Counted from the stretch's first letter, positions 10,991 through 23,261 are shown. The stretch is DNA of 64,000 nucleotides from Semisulcospira habei (GCA_036245525.1 BTPG01000007.1:166948921-167012920); one strand, 5' to 3'. Made by a program: numbers and translations. Notes: generated from the letters alone by a model not told the origin.

Positions 10991-11239
10991 ATCTGCGTTT
11001 TTTTGTTTTTGTTTTTGTTTTTGTTCCTGCGGGCTGGCGACTGGGTGCAGCTGACAGAAGGCGCAGGGATCTAACTGTTCGCCTGTCCAGCGCTGAGTAA
11101 TTCCCCTTGGTATGCGGACTAGACTAATTGTATACTTCATAAGAAATACAAGTGACACTCTTAAGCACAGGCGAAGGTTGACAAAAAATATTCCGACTGC
11201 ACTTTAATTTATGCACACGACAGTCATATCGCAATACCT

Positions 11240-14200
11240 GGGATCCATACTAGTCTAGGCAAAACCGCCAAATATACAGCAAATCTGTCCTAGGCTTATG
11301 AAATTTGGTAGGTAAGTACGGTTTTTAATGCAGCTCCGATTGATACCATTCAATTTTGTGTGACCGTTAAAAAATGGGAAATAACTCTTACAGGCACTTT
11401 TAAGCTTTAGAATGATTGGGGCCAATCCATATTTTATGAAATAAAAATGTGTTTTGATAAAATTGGATGACAAAGTGGGTGTATGTAAATTATATACACG
11501 TTTTGTCCGCTTGTACATCGGTCTGTCCGTTAACGGCAGTTATTAATGTCACACCGTTTTTGACGATGGTAAACGTTGAGGCAGGTGTTTTTTCTGAGAC
11601 TGTTGCAACGACATACTTTATGGCTGGCATGGTGATAGTGGATGTAAAAACACGTTTAAACATACCAAACGGAATGACCTCTAGAAAAGGTGAATATCGC
11701 GAGGGGTCAATTACAATATGACACATAACCATATACTTTATACAAACGTGCCCGAATTTTGGTTATTATGGCAAATGGTTAGGTCTAAACTAAGTATAAA
11801 GTTCGTTGAATACATTATCGTTCTGCATGTACACGTTTAATTGACCTGTGCCAAAGGTTTAGTGTCATAAAAGGTCAGCAAATGTGGTAAATGACATTGT
11901 GACAAAAGCAACCTTCACTGACGAACTTTTCGACGCTCTACAGCCAAAGGTTGCTGACAATACTATTACATGAATCAACTTATGAATGACCTTTGTTACC
12001 ATCTCTTATCACATAGAAGCTGAAGGGGTATATTGGATTTACCGTGTCTAAATGGGATTGCACATTTTTCCTTTTCTTTTCTTGTCAAGGCAATCTTTTC
12101 TGAAACCATGAAATTGATTCAGCCGAAACTTAAACTGACGAATAGTCCTTGGTCAACTAGTGTGTCAGTTGAACAGATAAAATCACTATCGCTAAGGTCA
12201 AGGTCACAAGGGCCAGATTTGCTTTTTTCTCCCTTTTTTTCAAAAACTGCTCAAATGATTTGTTTCAAATGTAGTATCTTGATAGATAATAATCCAACAA
12301 AATATTGCATGCAAACATCTTGCCACGACCTTCCCGGTTGAAGGTCATGGCCGCGGCGGCAATGTTTACTTTCACGTTGTATGTATGTATATGGCCCTCC
12401 GATATATCTTAATCCGTTGGACGGATTTGTCTCAAACTTTAGCTGAAAAGAGTCAGAATATTAAAGAAAGTGTCACAGACAAGAATCGAGTTGCCATTTC
12501 TGAGGTCAAGGAGATAGTAACAATATTTGTTCTTGATCTTTGTATTTGACATCTGTGAAACGACCAAGACTCTTTGATTTAAATGTTATGTATTGATAGG
12601 AATGTTAAACAGAATGTGTTTTATGCTTAAATTACGTGACTAATTTGAAGGCCATGGCCGACAAGGCCGTAGCGGACATGTTTTTCTTTAAAGTCATGCA
12701 TTCTTGTCCGGGCAATATATCGGAAATTAGATGGTTCCAGACGGAACAAACATAAAATGATGACAGTCCTTTACATCAGAAAGTGTCATAAACAAAAGGT
12801 ATTGTTATTCCTCCAAGGTCAGGGTCAAAGCGGCCATATATTTGTTTTTAATTCTTTAAGAGATATCTCCAAAACGAGTGCATACATTTGCTTCAGATTT
12901 TGTATGTTGTGAGGTATTTATGAAAAAGACGTCTCACGAAAGAATTATGTCACTATCTTGAAGGTCAAGGACGTAGCAGCCATGTCTGTTTCAAACTGTG
13001 AAGTCTTATTTTTTTCTGTTAGAAAATTAGCTCACTTGGCACAGTTGAGGCTGTTTTTGACATGTTGTTGGACTGTAATCTTTACTGACGCACAAGTGTA
13101 AATACAACAAAACATTTTTGTGCATTTTTAAAACGACTTTCCAGAGGCCTGAGGGTCAGAGGAAGTCGTGAAAGTATACTCGATCTAATTTGCCAGATGA
13201 GGTAAGGACAACACATTATCAACCCTATAACATTGAGCTTTCTTTCTCCAACACGATTATGGGTGAAATAAAAACCCAGGCCCAACCATGTAAAATGAGA
13301 CAGACACGCTGAAAAAAAGCAAAGGATAAGAGTTGATAGATTAAAGAATTGTGATTTCTCCCACAGTTTTTCGTTATAGTTCCAATGTTCTTTTTGTGTG
13401 CGACACTTTGTCGTCACGCTTTTTTTTTTAATCGGGTTAGTGTTTCGAGACATATTAACTACACCGAGGTTCCAACAAATATGGCATGCAGTCGTGACCT
13501 TGACCTTGAGATGAAGGACCTGATTTTGGTTAATGGCACATAATTTTTACTTGGAGTATCATGACCGTAAATATGAATCCAATCAGTCAAGTATTTTAAG
13601 AGAAAAAGACTCCAGTATGCGCTAAACCAATATAGAATAATGACCTTGACGTTAAGGATAACAACCTGATTCTCTCATAAAACATTCTGCTATTAGTTGT
13701 AGTGTCATTATCTTAAGCTTAGTTTTAATTGGTTCAGTGTTATTAGAATTCTCCACTGCACATGGGTTTCAATACAATAGCTGATGTGACCTTGACCTTT
13801 ATAGCAGCAACAAGTGTTTGGTTTCTAGTATTTCTTTTAAAATACACAATGTCATCATCAAATATCTGGATCGAATTTTCCAGTGATCTTTATAGATACG
13901 GCATGCAAGAAGGTTCCAGAAAATATAACAATTTTGACTTTGATACAACACAAGGATACAACACAGCTATATTCTCTCTTGAAGTAGAGTAGCATGGTGT
14001 ACTGTGTCAGGTGGCAATAATGTTTTAAACAGCCTGTAGGTCCTATCGCTTTTTATGAAGCAGGATTGCAAGAAAAATGTAAAAGAATACTAGGGGGCAC
14101 GCAAGACCTTGACCTTGAATCGAGGACTCCGGTATGACTGCTCCTAGTTTGATAATAAGACAAACAGCTATTATGCACAAATGTATATATGTGGCTAATA

Positions 14201-14800
14201 CACTTTACGAGAAACTGTCAATCATGTCGTGTCAAAGCATAAATTTACTTGTCAAATGAGCCAATTAAACACAGACAACTTGTTAAATAAGACGTAACGG
14301 TATAGAAATAGAAATGTGTTAGATCTTATCTTTATGAGAAAGGTGTTAACATGAGAATACAATGAAACGTAACGGATCAGTTAACAAAGAAACTTGTCTT
14401 TTAAGTCTTGGGTCATAATGAAGGCGTGCGCGTCCTCGAATATCCTTAAAGCTGTCATGTTGATACCTTGATGATTATACCTTGACCTTTACACCTGGTT
14501 ACGCCTCACTGGCATTCGCAGAACATAACACTGATCGCCTGGTTTACGTTCATGTTGTTTTCCTTCATATTTACTTACTCCTAGCCATGATGTTACACAC
14601 TATACACAACAATCAATGTCCTAAGGCTAAGGTTGTATGATAGGCGGCCATCTTGGATATGGCGGCCATGTTTGCCTAATACTTAACGAAATGTGTCATT
14701 ATATCCAGGTTAAGACCATGGTTTATTCCTTAAAAGAATGTAGTCTCTTATTACACATATAGTTTCCTTAATTGCGTGCTCATCTATGGAATATTGAATG
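11240..14800. repeat. 3.5 kb block of degenerate repeats with AAGGTCA motifs
   Basis: No gene. Units of roughly 150-300 bp are recognisable from 12030 to 13060 by a recurring 'GAAGGTCA(A/T)GG...GC(A/G)GCCAT' signature (near 12198, 12331, 12500, 12648, 12815 and 12958). From 13490 onward the same motif appears in the opposite orientation (GACCTTGACCTT near 13495, 13640, 13786, 14104 and 14473). Such AAGGTCA-rich interspersed repeats are familiar in mollusc sequence, from memory. The two halves may be the arms of one large inverted structure. Confidence 0.5.
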
Positions 14801-15041
14801 ATTAAAAGACTGAGGAAAACGTTGACAAGAAATAATTAACTTGATTTTCATGATAAACGTGGACATTTTTCGAATGGTATCCTAATCGTTTTCAAAACAG
14901 TACCGTCTTGGCTATCCAAATCGGTGTTTATTTTATCTCTGATAATACTTTCAGCATCCTGGTGCCATATACTGTTCAGCACCCCCAACCTCAATAAAAC
15001 ATAGGGTGTGTTGTCGCCATCTTACAAATGGCGACCATGTG

Positions 15042-15760
15042 TCATTTGAATTCGTGTAAGGAAGCATAATCATGTTCTGCTATAATGAAACTGATCAAAT
15101 GCAAAAAACAAATATTTCTTACTTCAAAATAGCACGATCTACGGTTTAAAATTAAAAGGGATAAAAATGGCCATTCCAAAGATGACGACACAAACACAAA
15201 CACAAATTTGAACGGTTCCAAGGCAAAATCTCGACGGTATCCTAATCGTTTCATCTTGAGGGTATTGCCGGATAGCTGTGCCCAGATCACATCGGATTGT
15301 GAAGAAAACATGTTACACAGTAAACAAAAGGTCCTCTGGCCGACTCCAGCCTTGGTGTCGGCCAGAGAACATTTTTGCTCATTGCCATTAGGTACCTGCG
15401 TGACAACCCCAGACCTAGCCGACTAATTCCGATTTGGGGCTATTCTGATGCGCGTAATATTGAGGCTGACCTGTAGGATGTTATTTCTTGCCCCTAATTG
15501 GCACGGTGTAAAACTTATCTCGGACAAAGAAGTCCCGGAAGCGTGCTGTTCAATGCAGCTGTTACACTATTTTCACGCCCCAAACGTCATATGTCATCCT
15601 AACGCCCCAAAGTTTTGTATCAGTTTTCAAATGGCCACAGCTGTGCGCTGTTTGACTGGTTAGACACCTGAAAGTGTCCCAACTTGTATGGATGATAATG
15701 ATAGCTGAAAAGAGCTTTTACACATACAGAGAAAGGATAGTAGCGCAGATCCAAATAATC
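15042..15760. other. No gene; one hairpin repeat
   Basis: Contains an inverted repeat at 15331-15372 (TCCTCTGGCCGACTCCAG, then GTGTCGGCCAGAG) related to the arms of the GGCCCGC hairpin family. Short open frames lack any support. Confidence 0.5.
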
Positions 15761-15998
15761 TGTAGGTTTTTATAGTTACAGTTCGCATAATGTATACGTT
15801 GTTAGACGCATCTTCCGCAAAGAGAATCGATACTGACTACTCCTAATGAGCGAGCAAAAGCGAGGTGTGGTCGCCTCGACCTACAACATTCTGCGAAGTC
15901 ATTCCTTGCAACTGTCTTCTTTTATTGTTCCAAAATGCGACATCTATCTTGGATTCGTAGCCTGAAGAAAATCAAAATAACGTCAGATACATCAGCGA

Positions 15999-16040
15999 TG
16001 CCTCGCTTTTGACTTGTGATTCACAAATCGAAAGCGAGGC
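15999..16040. repeat. Hairpin, AGCGAGGC family
   Basis: GCCTCGCTTTTGACTTGTGA mirrored by TCACAAATCGAAAGCGAGGC; followed by GACCTTCACCTCGTGA as in the copies at 6936 and 7170. Confidence 0.75.
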
Positions 16041-16433
16041 TCGTTGTGACCTTCACCTCGTGAGAATTCCTAAAGAATAAGGAATGACGTGAGACTTGAT
16101 GAATGCTTGGGGCGTGGAAACGCTTGGTGCCATCTACTGCAGTAAAATGACTTCATTACAAAACATGCCACGGCGGAATGTGTATAATCTCGTCACTAAA
16201 ATGTACTGGATATTGCACTTCCCGGGTCTACCATGGCACACATGCTTCCTGCGTCTCTAATTATAGTCCCAGATACCTTTTACACCGGTATAGTTCAGGG
16301 AATGCCCCATCTTGTGAGTTTTCCTTTCTCCAAATCATTGTTGTCTAAACCGTCGCCTGTGGTCCAATATCAAAGTTCTTCACCGCGTTCCCTCTCCTCG
16401 AGAAATACATTATAATCATAGTGCGTGCGAGAA

Positions 16434-16496
16434 TCGTAGATGCTCATGAGTCCCTGCGACAGCTGGGGCTCATGAAACTCTACATCTCTTGTGGCA
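16434..16496. mobile_element. P2 hairpin core, degenerate
   Basis: GTAGATGCTCATGAGTCCCT and CTGGGGCTCATGAAACTCTA, then CATCTCTTGTGGCAG. Flanks not preserved. Confidence 0.55.
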
Positions 16497-16675
16497 GCGA
16501 TTTGCACCACTAGCTTTCACTAAAGTGATTAAGTCATCGAGGTTCACATAAAAAATTAGCCATTCGCTTCCAAAATAAAGCCCTGCTCCTCTTGCTGTCT
16601 TACCACTTACACAATTACCTTTCTCAACAGCAATTAGGTCACCGAAAACAAAAATTGTCTAGGTTCACTTTCAAA

Positions 16676-16890
16676 TTAACCCTTTTAGCCCCAAGGTCCC
16701 ATTTCTCAAATTTTGGAGGTGTTGCCTAACGACTATGTATCAGTTGCAGGAGATGGCTTGACCATGATAATTCAAGGGTAGTGCCAGATTAGCTTGGCGC
16801 CTTCAGACGCCAAGCTAATCTGGCACTACCCTTGAATTATCATGGTCAAGCCATCTCCTGGTGTAGGGATCCGGGGCTGAAAGAGAAGGC
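16676..16890. mobile_element. P1 hairpin MITE
   Basis: Left end TTAACCCTTTTAGCCCCAAG; right end GGGGCTGAAAGAG without TTAA. The central hairpin is almost perfect over about 45 bp per arm (GCCAGATTAGCTTGGCGCC and its mirror). Confidence 0.7.
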
Positions 16891-17788
16891 CCTTTGAATA
16901 ATTCAGTTATAGTTATATACACTGATTATTCCGATATCAAGTTTCCGATCAAAATGAGATAAAATACGAAAATTTAATGAAATTGTAAACGTTTATCTTT
17001 AGTAAATAAATCGGTCACGCCATCATGGTAATTAACATGTTTAATTAAGCATTTCGCTGTTGACAGTGGATTTTGTCGTGATGATTCCTGCAGGAATTTA
17101 GCATGAAAAAAACCCGCTACCGACAGCCTGAAGGTTAAACAGGGGTTATAAAATGACTAAAACCTTTAACGTCAGCCAGGTGCAAACAAATGGGTAGAAA
17201 ACATCATGTCTCTCGAACAATGGTTATCTGAAACTCAGAAATATGTCAAATCTGCGAGCCTTTTGACGCAAAGAGGGGGTTAAAAGTCCCAACAAATATG
17301 CGATATCGCATCGATATCAAAAGGAATGATTTCCCTTGGTACGTACACTGTACTCTATCAACACTCGCCCCAGCTATGATCTGCAGACTTCGTCAAAAAT
17401 ATGCATGTGTCATACTTGGATATCATTTGCCAGCAGACGCGCAGATTCAGTCCACAAAGAACAGGAGCTCCGTATCACTAAGTGCGTCAGCTGGAAATGC
17501 GTTTGGCCACACTCCGTCAGTCGCTGCGGTCTCGCGTAGTCTAAACATAAAACAGGAGAAAAGCAATTAAATAAAATAATCAAGAGTGCAGGCAAATCGG
17601 CAAACAAGCAACCCATCTAGCAATCTATCACTAATTGCAATTCCTGGTCACCTGAATACAGGTCAGCCGCAGTATATCGCGGGCCCTGGAAGCCATAGTC
17701 AGACCGCATTATTCCTCGAGTGATCGCGTGATTGCAGTGGTGAATGTATATAGACATGCGACGAAAAACCACTGTCATCGTACCGACG
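16891..17788. other. Stretch without recognisable gene
   Basis: Open frames at 17298-17616 overlap on both strands and lack splice or family support. A GATGATTCCTGCAGGAA piece near 17080 resembles the body of the SINE at 24122. Confidence 0.5.
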
Positions 17789-17855
17789 ACAGCCTTAGCT
17801 GGCCCGCGCTGGTCCGTGCGCGGGCCAGCTAAGACTGACGTCAGCCCAAGGACCT
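17789..17855. repeat. GGCCCGCGCAC-type hairpin repeat
   Basis: CCTTAGCTGGCCCGCGC followed by GCGCGGGCCAGCTAAG, outer flank GACTGACGTCAGCC and AAGGACCTTTGG. Confidence 0.7.
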
Positions 17856-18021
17856 TTGGCTCACCGGACATCCCCGTGGGAGCCAGAGACCTGTGCATCT
17901 TTTAATCAGATACCGCTGTACACGGTAGCGCCAAATACTGAGGCTAACCCGTATGATGCAACCAGGACACAATTTCATAATTACCTCAGTATGTTATCCA
18001 GCAAACCCAGCTCCCTTCTCT

Positions 18022-18090
18022 CCACCCCCCCCCCACCCCCCCACCCCGAGCCCACCCCCCGCCCCCTCCTCTCCCCCCACTTCCCTCCTC
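18022..18090. repeat. C-rich low-complexity tract
   Basis: Mixture of CCCCCCC, CCACCCC and CTCC; generates proline-rich frames on one strand and glycine-rich on the other that are not genes. Confidence 0.85.
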
Positions 18091-18356
18091 CTCCCAGTAA
18101 AAATCGTGCGAGTTGTGAATCATAGTAAATGTACTGACAACCTCAACACTGCACAATATGTTGAAAACAATTGCTGACAAAATACAATGACAATGTACTG
18201 ACAACGTAATTACTCACAAAATAAAATGACAATGCAATACAAAACAGGATTCTCCAGTCAGGAGATTAAGTGGTAACACTTTTTCGTTACAGGTGATGAC
18301 ACACAAAACAAAAGCAACATGACCCTGAGCCCGTTTACTGCCCGAACAGCGAATGC

Positions 18357-18412
18357 TCGATGCGTTGATCCTCATGAGCCCCCGCCAACGTGGTGGCTTA
18401 TGTGGATCAACG
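18357..18412. mobile_element. P2 hairpin core, degenerate
   Basis: CGTTGATCCTCATGAGCCCC with GGTGGCTTATGTGGATCAACG; about six mismatches in the stem. Confidence 0.55.
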
Positions 18413-18511
18413 CCCCACGTCGGTCTCATAAAAATAACATAATAGTGAAGTTTCATTTCCGGTGTCATGAGGATCTACGCATTTTGGAGATGTGTGGAGC
18501 GTTGTCTGTGT

Positions 18512-18591
18512 TTAACTCATTCGCGGACAGCCGCATCCGGATGCGCGGCTTATGCCGCGAATCCGGATGCGGCTGGCCGCGAATGAGTTAA
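18512..18591. mobile_element. Compact 80 bp TTAA hairpin
   Basis: TTAACTCATTCGCGGACAGC at left and GGCCGCGAATGAGTTAA at right; inside, CCGCATCCGGAT is mirrored by ATCCGGATGCGG. The whole element is a stem with a short loop (GCGCGGCTTATGC). Same TTAACTCATTC start as P1 but otherwise unrelated in sequence. Confidence 0.7.
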
Positions 18592-18616
18592 GGTCCAAGC
18601 TGGCTATCCGCCGTGA

Positions 18617-19000
18617 CTTCGCTCTCGTTCGTTTGCTGGAGTCGTTTTGTCGTTCGTTTGCTGGAGTCGTTCGTTTGCTGGAGTCGTTCGTCGTTCGTTG
18701 CTGGAGTCGTTCGTTTGCTGGAGTCGTTTGTCGTTCGTTTGCTGGAGTAGTTCGTTTGCTGGAGTCGTTCGTCGTTCGTTTGCTGGAGTCGTTCGTTTGC
18801 TGGAGTCGTTCGTCGTTCGTTTGCTGGAGTCGTTCGTTTGCTGGAGTCGTTTGTCGTTCGTTTGCTGGAGTCGTTCGTTTGCTGGAGTCGTTCGGTTGCT
18901 GGAGTCGTTCGGTTGCTGGAGTCGTTCGGTTGCTGGAGTCGTTCGTTTGCTGGAGTCGTTCGGTTGCTGGAGTCGTTCGTTTGCTGGAGTCGTTCGTTGC
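18617..19000. repeat. 17-20 bp minisatellite, about 20 units
   Basis: Units GTCGTTCGTTTGCTGGA (17 bp) and a longer form with an extra TCG, plus variants with GGTTGC. The array is free of stops in several frames on both strands because 17 and 20 bp units shift frame without creating stops, which gives long artefactual frames (RSFAGVV, TTPANERLQQ). Confidence 0.95.
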
Positions 19001-19086
19001 AAACGAAACCTCACTAATTATTAGCCTGCGACTCGACCTGATGAAATCTGTGGTTTTACCGTCTGCGCATCCTAATTACTCGACCT

Positions 19087-19302
19087 GTAACCCGTTCCCT
19101 GCCAGCTAACGCAGATTGTGTTTCCGAAACCTTCGTTAGTTCAACGCCGAACAGCGCCCAGCCGTCCAAGGAGCGTGGATGCAAAGTGGCGTCAGCAAGA
19201 GGCACAGATCCTCATGAGCCCTTGCAAATGCGGGGGCTCATGAGGATCTATGTCTCTTGCAGTTATATCCTGTTCACTTTTTACCGGTCATGAACGGGTT
19301 AA
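19087..19302 (+). mobile_element. P2 MITE, nearly complete
   Basis: Starts TAACCCGTTCCCTGCCAGC, then TTTCCGAAAC, GCCCAGCCGTCCAAGGAGC, GTCAGCAAGAGGC, the hairpin around GAGCCC/GGGGGCTC, TCTTGCAG and ACCGGTCATGAACGGGTTAA. Confidence 0.75.
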
Positions 19303-19605
19303 GCCTGTCTATCCCGCTACGCTAGCGACAAGAGTTTACGCTACAATGCTTACTTCATCAATCAACTGCGTGAGATGGATAAAATTGTCACTCACGGGTA
19401 GCGTTCGATCAGCCAGGTGCATGTCTGGGCAACATGCTAATCAGGCACTACCTGAACAGACGCTGCTCAGTTCTGGTAATCAAACCTCAAAAAGGGGTTC
19501 CGTTCACACCCAGAGCCAATCTAACCGTGACTACCATTGACCTGTCTTGATCAATACACCTCTCGATTTAAGCTAAGACAGCAGTAGTGAGCTGCTCTGA
19601 TATTA

Positions 19606-19846
19606 TTAACCACTTCACTGCCAGTGGACGCATTCTGTTTTTGAAATCATTGCAAATACGTCAAAAGACACCCCCCACCCCCCACCCCCCCCCCCCCCAC
19701 CCCCCGCCGTCAAAAGAACCTGAGTACAAAATAGTTTCAGAAAGAGGCATAGATCCTCATGAGCCCCCGCAACTGCGGGGGCTCATGAAGATCTATACCT
19801 CTTGCAGTTGGGTGGTGTTCCATTTTCTCAGCAGAGAGGGGCTTAA
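19606..19846 (+). mobile_element. P2 MITE with both TTAA ends
   Basis: TTAACCACTTCACTGCCAGT at left and CAGCAGAGAGGGGCTTAA at right. Hairpin TAGATCCTCATGAGCCCCCG/mirror at 19747-19795. A C-rich tract (about 19670-19705) lies in the left arm. Confidence 0.75.
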
Positions 19847-19979
19847 ATAGTACCGGTGGCTGCAAATGGGTTAAATTCAAGGCAACATCATGTGAGTCCT
19901 ATACAGGAAATACAAGGCAAGTCAACTGATGACGAGATGCAGAGTTCTTTTAAAGAGTTAAAAATGGGGAACAGATAGA

Positions 19980-20265
19980 TGATGTACATGCTTACGTCCG
20001 ACGCACAAGCTTTTCACGTGCTGCAGCTTGTGAAAAAAAAACACTGATGATGTCGCAGCGTCATACATAAACCTAACACGGGCTAATAAGCTAAGACATT
20101 AGCAACACCATCCATCAAGCTCAGCAGTGCAGACGTAGGAGAGTTTAAAAGGCAAATACGTGATGACAAGTAGACAGAACACATGCCCAAATAGAGAAAA
20201 ACCACCTGGGGCGACCAGGTGACCCTGGACTGAAAATACCTACCCACCAAGTCCCAGGCAGACCG
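19980..20265 (-). mobile_element. Old copy of the SINE-like element seen at 37817 and 41667
   Basis: Shares AAACCTAACAC, GCTAAGACATTAGCAACAC, AGGAGAGTTTAAAAGG, AACACATGCCC and GGTGACCCTGG in the same order as the two younger copies, but with many small gaps. No flanking duplication recognised. Confidence 0.6.
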
Positions 20266-20439
20266 GTGGGTGGGAACGATGGATGGCTGTACCCATAACG
20301 GAGGCTCTGAACACAGATGCGACGGTGGTCGGACTGTTTTCACGTACCTTACAATTCACAATATGGAATATTCGTGTCTGTTAATAAAATCTAAAATGTG
20401 TATGTTAATAAAATCGACTACATGTATTTTAAATAATTT

Positions 20440-21060
20440 ATTTACTTTGAACGCCTTCGAGGCACGGAAAAAAATCGGATCGCATCTGGCTTAATACCTG
20501 TATTGTAACCCTGCCTGTGGCTAATGTAGGTTATCATTTGAATTGTATTATTATAACCTAATAGATTTTTTTTTGTCAGAATCTGACGGTAGCTAGGACA
20601 TTTTACATCATAATTTGATGTCACATACCCTGAAAACACTGTGTGAGACGTCATAAAACACATGCAAAACAGTGCGACGTCATAAAGCGCACGCTGAAAG
20701 TGTGACGGAATGGAACACAGTCATACTGAAAATAGTGATGTCATAATGCATACACTGATAAACAGCGTGCAACGTCAAATTATGATGTATCATAGCCGCC
20801 TGCGTCACCGAATACACGATGAAAAATCCGCACAAAGCAGATGCCAACTGAGGTAAACCGATGACACCGCCAACGAGGGTCACTAACTGGTGTCAACCCA
20901 TCAGTCGGGTACTTTGCATAATAACCTTTATGCTATTGAATATTGTACCCATCATAAGCTAAAACAGCAGTGCTGCTGTCACCTACAATGTCATTATTAG
21001 TTGTATTACGAGTTAGGCTTTGCCAGCGGTTCTTGTCAGCCTCGAGGGTCCGGTCAGGGG
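20440..21060. other. Stretch without recognisable gene
   Basis: A loose repetition of 'TGACGTCATAA...ACA' and 'GTGTGA/CGTCA' motifs at 20630-20790 is visible; nothing coding. Confidence 0.45.
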
Positions 21061-21062
21061 GG

Positions 21063-21171
21063 TCAATGTCGGAGGTGAGAGTCGAGAGATTTAGCCCGAG
21101 ACTCTGACCTCCGACAATGACCCCCCCCCCCCCCCACACACACACACACACTCCCCCCCAACCCCCCCCCC

Positions 21172-21250
<79 letters not shown>
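21063..21250. repeat. Hairpin followed by poly-C and (CA)n microsatellites
   Basis: AATGTCGGAGGT...GAGTC and GACTC...ACCTCCGACA form a hairpin at 21063-21118; then poly-C, (CA)n, poly-C and about 34 CA units to 21250. Confidence 0.85.
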
Positions 21251-21251
<1 letters not shown>

Positions 21252-21399
21252 CCCTCCCCCTTGACTGGACCCGAGAGGCGACAAGAACCTCTGGCACAGC
21301 CTAAATCGTAATACAACAATTTTTGTCTTCAACTGTAGAAAATATAAGCGTGAAGTATACCCTTGAAATAACCCCAAACTTTACGTGTGACGCAGAGAT

Positions 21400-22380
21400 T
21401 CAGGAGACGTAAATCTCCATACTTCCGACTGTCAGTAAACAGCCTCGGGCGAACTGCATTCTTCTGGAATTTCTCTCCCAGGTATTTTTTTAACACATTT
21501 CAGTCATTATTTTGTATGACATTGGTAATATAGGCCAAACACAACGCGTGCATATAGTTATTTTGTTGCGTAACCCCCTCAATTTTTTTATTTATCCAGC
21601 TTTTTGTTTCTTTGCCGTTTCAAATACGGTCAGTACGTGACGGAGTCTTCGCTTCTGTTGAATTTTCTTGTCGTGGATATTATGTAACTTATCTAGTTAT
21701 TCAGTTACGTTTTGCATGAAACTGGTACCAGCGGTTTCACAGAACACATGCATATAGTTCTTTTTGTTGTGTAGCCCTCTAAATTATTTATTTATTGAAA
21801 TTTTGGGGTTTTTTTTGTTTAGAGGTTTGACTGAAGGAAGATTAAGGTATGTTTGTACCGAGAAATGTGATTGGCCAAAGATTTATTTGGGGGAGAACGC
21901 TTTGCTCAGCTTGTAACGTTGTCATCGTAACATGTAATAAGGAAGTCTACTTATCACACGTTACCTTGGTAACATGTGACAAGGGGACTCCCGTTGCCTG
22001 GAAAACCGGCTTCCAGTGGGAAAAAAATCGAATATAGCCAGGCCAATAAGAGAAAGTGTAAAAAGACTGAAAGAAGACAAACCTAATTTGTCCGCTATAC
22101 CTTAGTGCCAATTGTGGTGACTTCTGAACCGGAGGTGGTCCGTCATTGGATCATGTCCTGTCAGTTCACAGGGCGTTTCCTGAACTGCGGCGGTCCGTCT
22201 TCACGCAAACGTCAAAGTGGCATAATTCTGTATGATTGTCTATGTACATTTACAAATAAAGAGCGCTTACAAATAAAATATTCGAAAACTATTGTCATCA
22301 AAATATTTATAAACTTCACCTTTACGCTCCATGTCCCGGGGGATCAAGACATTTGTCCACAAAAAAAGGTGAGCGGCGGG
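21400..22380. other. Stretch without recognisable gene
   Basis: Two similar segments (GCATATAGTTATTTTGTTGC near 21551 and GCATATAGTTCTTTTTGTTG near 21750) show an old direct repeat of about 200 bp. No gene support. Confidence 0.45.
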
Positions 22381-22394
22381 CTGAAATGCTGGGA

Positions 22395-22640
22395 GGTAAG
22401 TTTATTTTGTGAAAAGCCCGATTTTCATTGTCATACAACCAAGTCTCGCTTTTCACAACAATATGGATTTACTATCTTTTGCCTTCAAGTCAGTTTTTGT
22501 GAAAAGCGAGATCGTCACTGCTACACAATGCAAATCTCGCTTTTTACAAACATGAACTTACTGTCTTGTGCCTTCCAGTCCATTTATTGTGAAAAGCGAC
22601 ATTTTCAATGTAGAACACTGTGTTCCGTTTGTGGTTGTGT
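22395..22640. repeat. Tandem hairpins built on CTCGCTTTTCACAA
   Basis: Two to three units of about 110 bp, each with TTTGTGAAAAGCGAGAT on one side and its inverse (ATCTCGCTTTTCACAA) 15-20 bp later, then ACTTACTGTCTTGTGCCTTC. Single units recur at 23195, 24465 and 49325. Confidence 0.7.
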
Positions 22641-22766
22641 TATTCTTTTTAGGGCATATTTGTGTTGATCATAGGAAAGATCCGGTGTTCAGCTGAGTTA
22701 TTTTAGATAAGAACATGTACCTTTTTAGAATGATTCGTTTTCTTTTGCATGGCGAATTGCGATCGA

Positions 22767-22770
<4 letters not shown>

Positions 22771-22843
<73 letters not shown>

Positions 22844-22864
22844 CGTGTGTGTGTGTGTGTGTGT
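22771..22864. repeat. (GT)n microsatellite
   Basis: About 36 GT units, one GGC interruption, then more GT. Confidence 0.95.
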
Positions 22865-22904
22865 AGAATGTTGCACATTGTTACAAAGTTCGACCTAGAT
22901 TAAG

Positions 22905-22983
22905 ACAGTGTATCAAATGAAGATGCCGTATAAGAGACAGTGTATCAAATGAAGATGCCGTATAAGAGACAGTGTATCAAAGT
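22905..22983. repeat. 32 bp tandem repeat, about 2.4 copies
   Basis: Unit ACAGTGTATCAAATGAAGAT followed by GCCGTATAAGAG, copies identical. Confidence 0.9.
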
Positions 22984-23261
22984 TTGGATGCATTTGTGAG
23001 AGTGTGGAGGCATTGTACTAAGAGTGCATCGTGAAAAATAAAGTACTGTTGGAACTGTTACTCCAGTCTGGTTTACAACCTTGTGCCACGTGTGACGAGT
23101 TGCAACTGAGTGAGGTTTTTCTACAAGAACCCTACGTGAGTGTGTCTGGTGTGATTGCATCATATTACGACCACGACTACCACGTAACACACTGGAAAGC
23201 TCGCTTTTCACACAATGGGCTAACTTTACTGCCTTCTGCCTTCGCGACAAGAAAGTACAAA

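Noticed and set aside
15448..15663. 71-codon frame
   Set aside because: Short, isolated, no similarity or signals; typical chance frame.
18552..19109. 185-codon frame of RSFAGVV-type repeats and its minus-strand counterpart
   Set aside because: Product of the 17-20 bp minisatellite, which is stop-free in several frames at once; no start context, splice site or flanking coding sequence.
22105..22668. 187-codon plus-strand frame
   Set aside because: Runs through the tandem CTCGCTTTTCACAA hairpins; cysteine-rich translation follows the repeat period and resembles no family.
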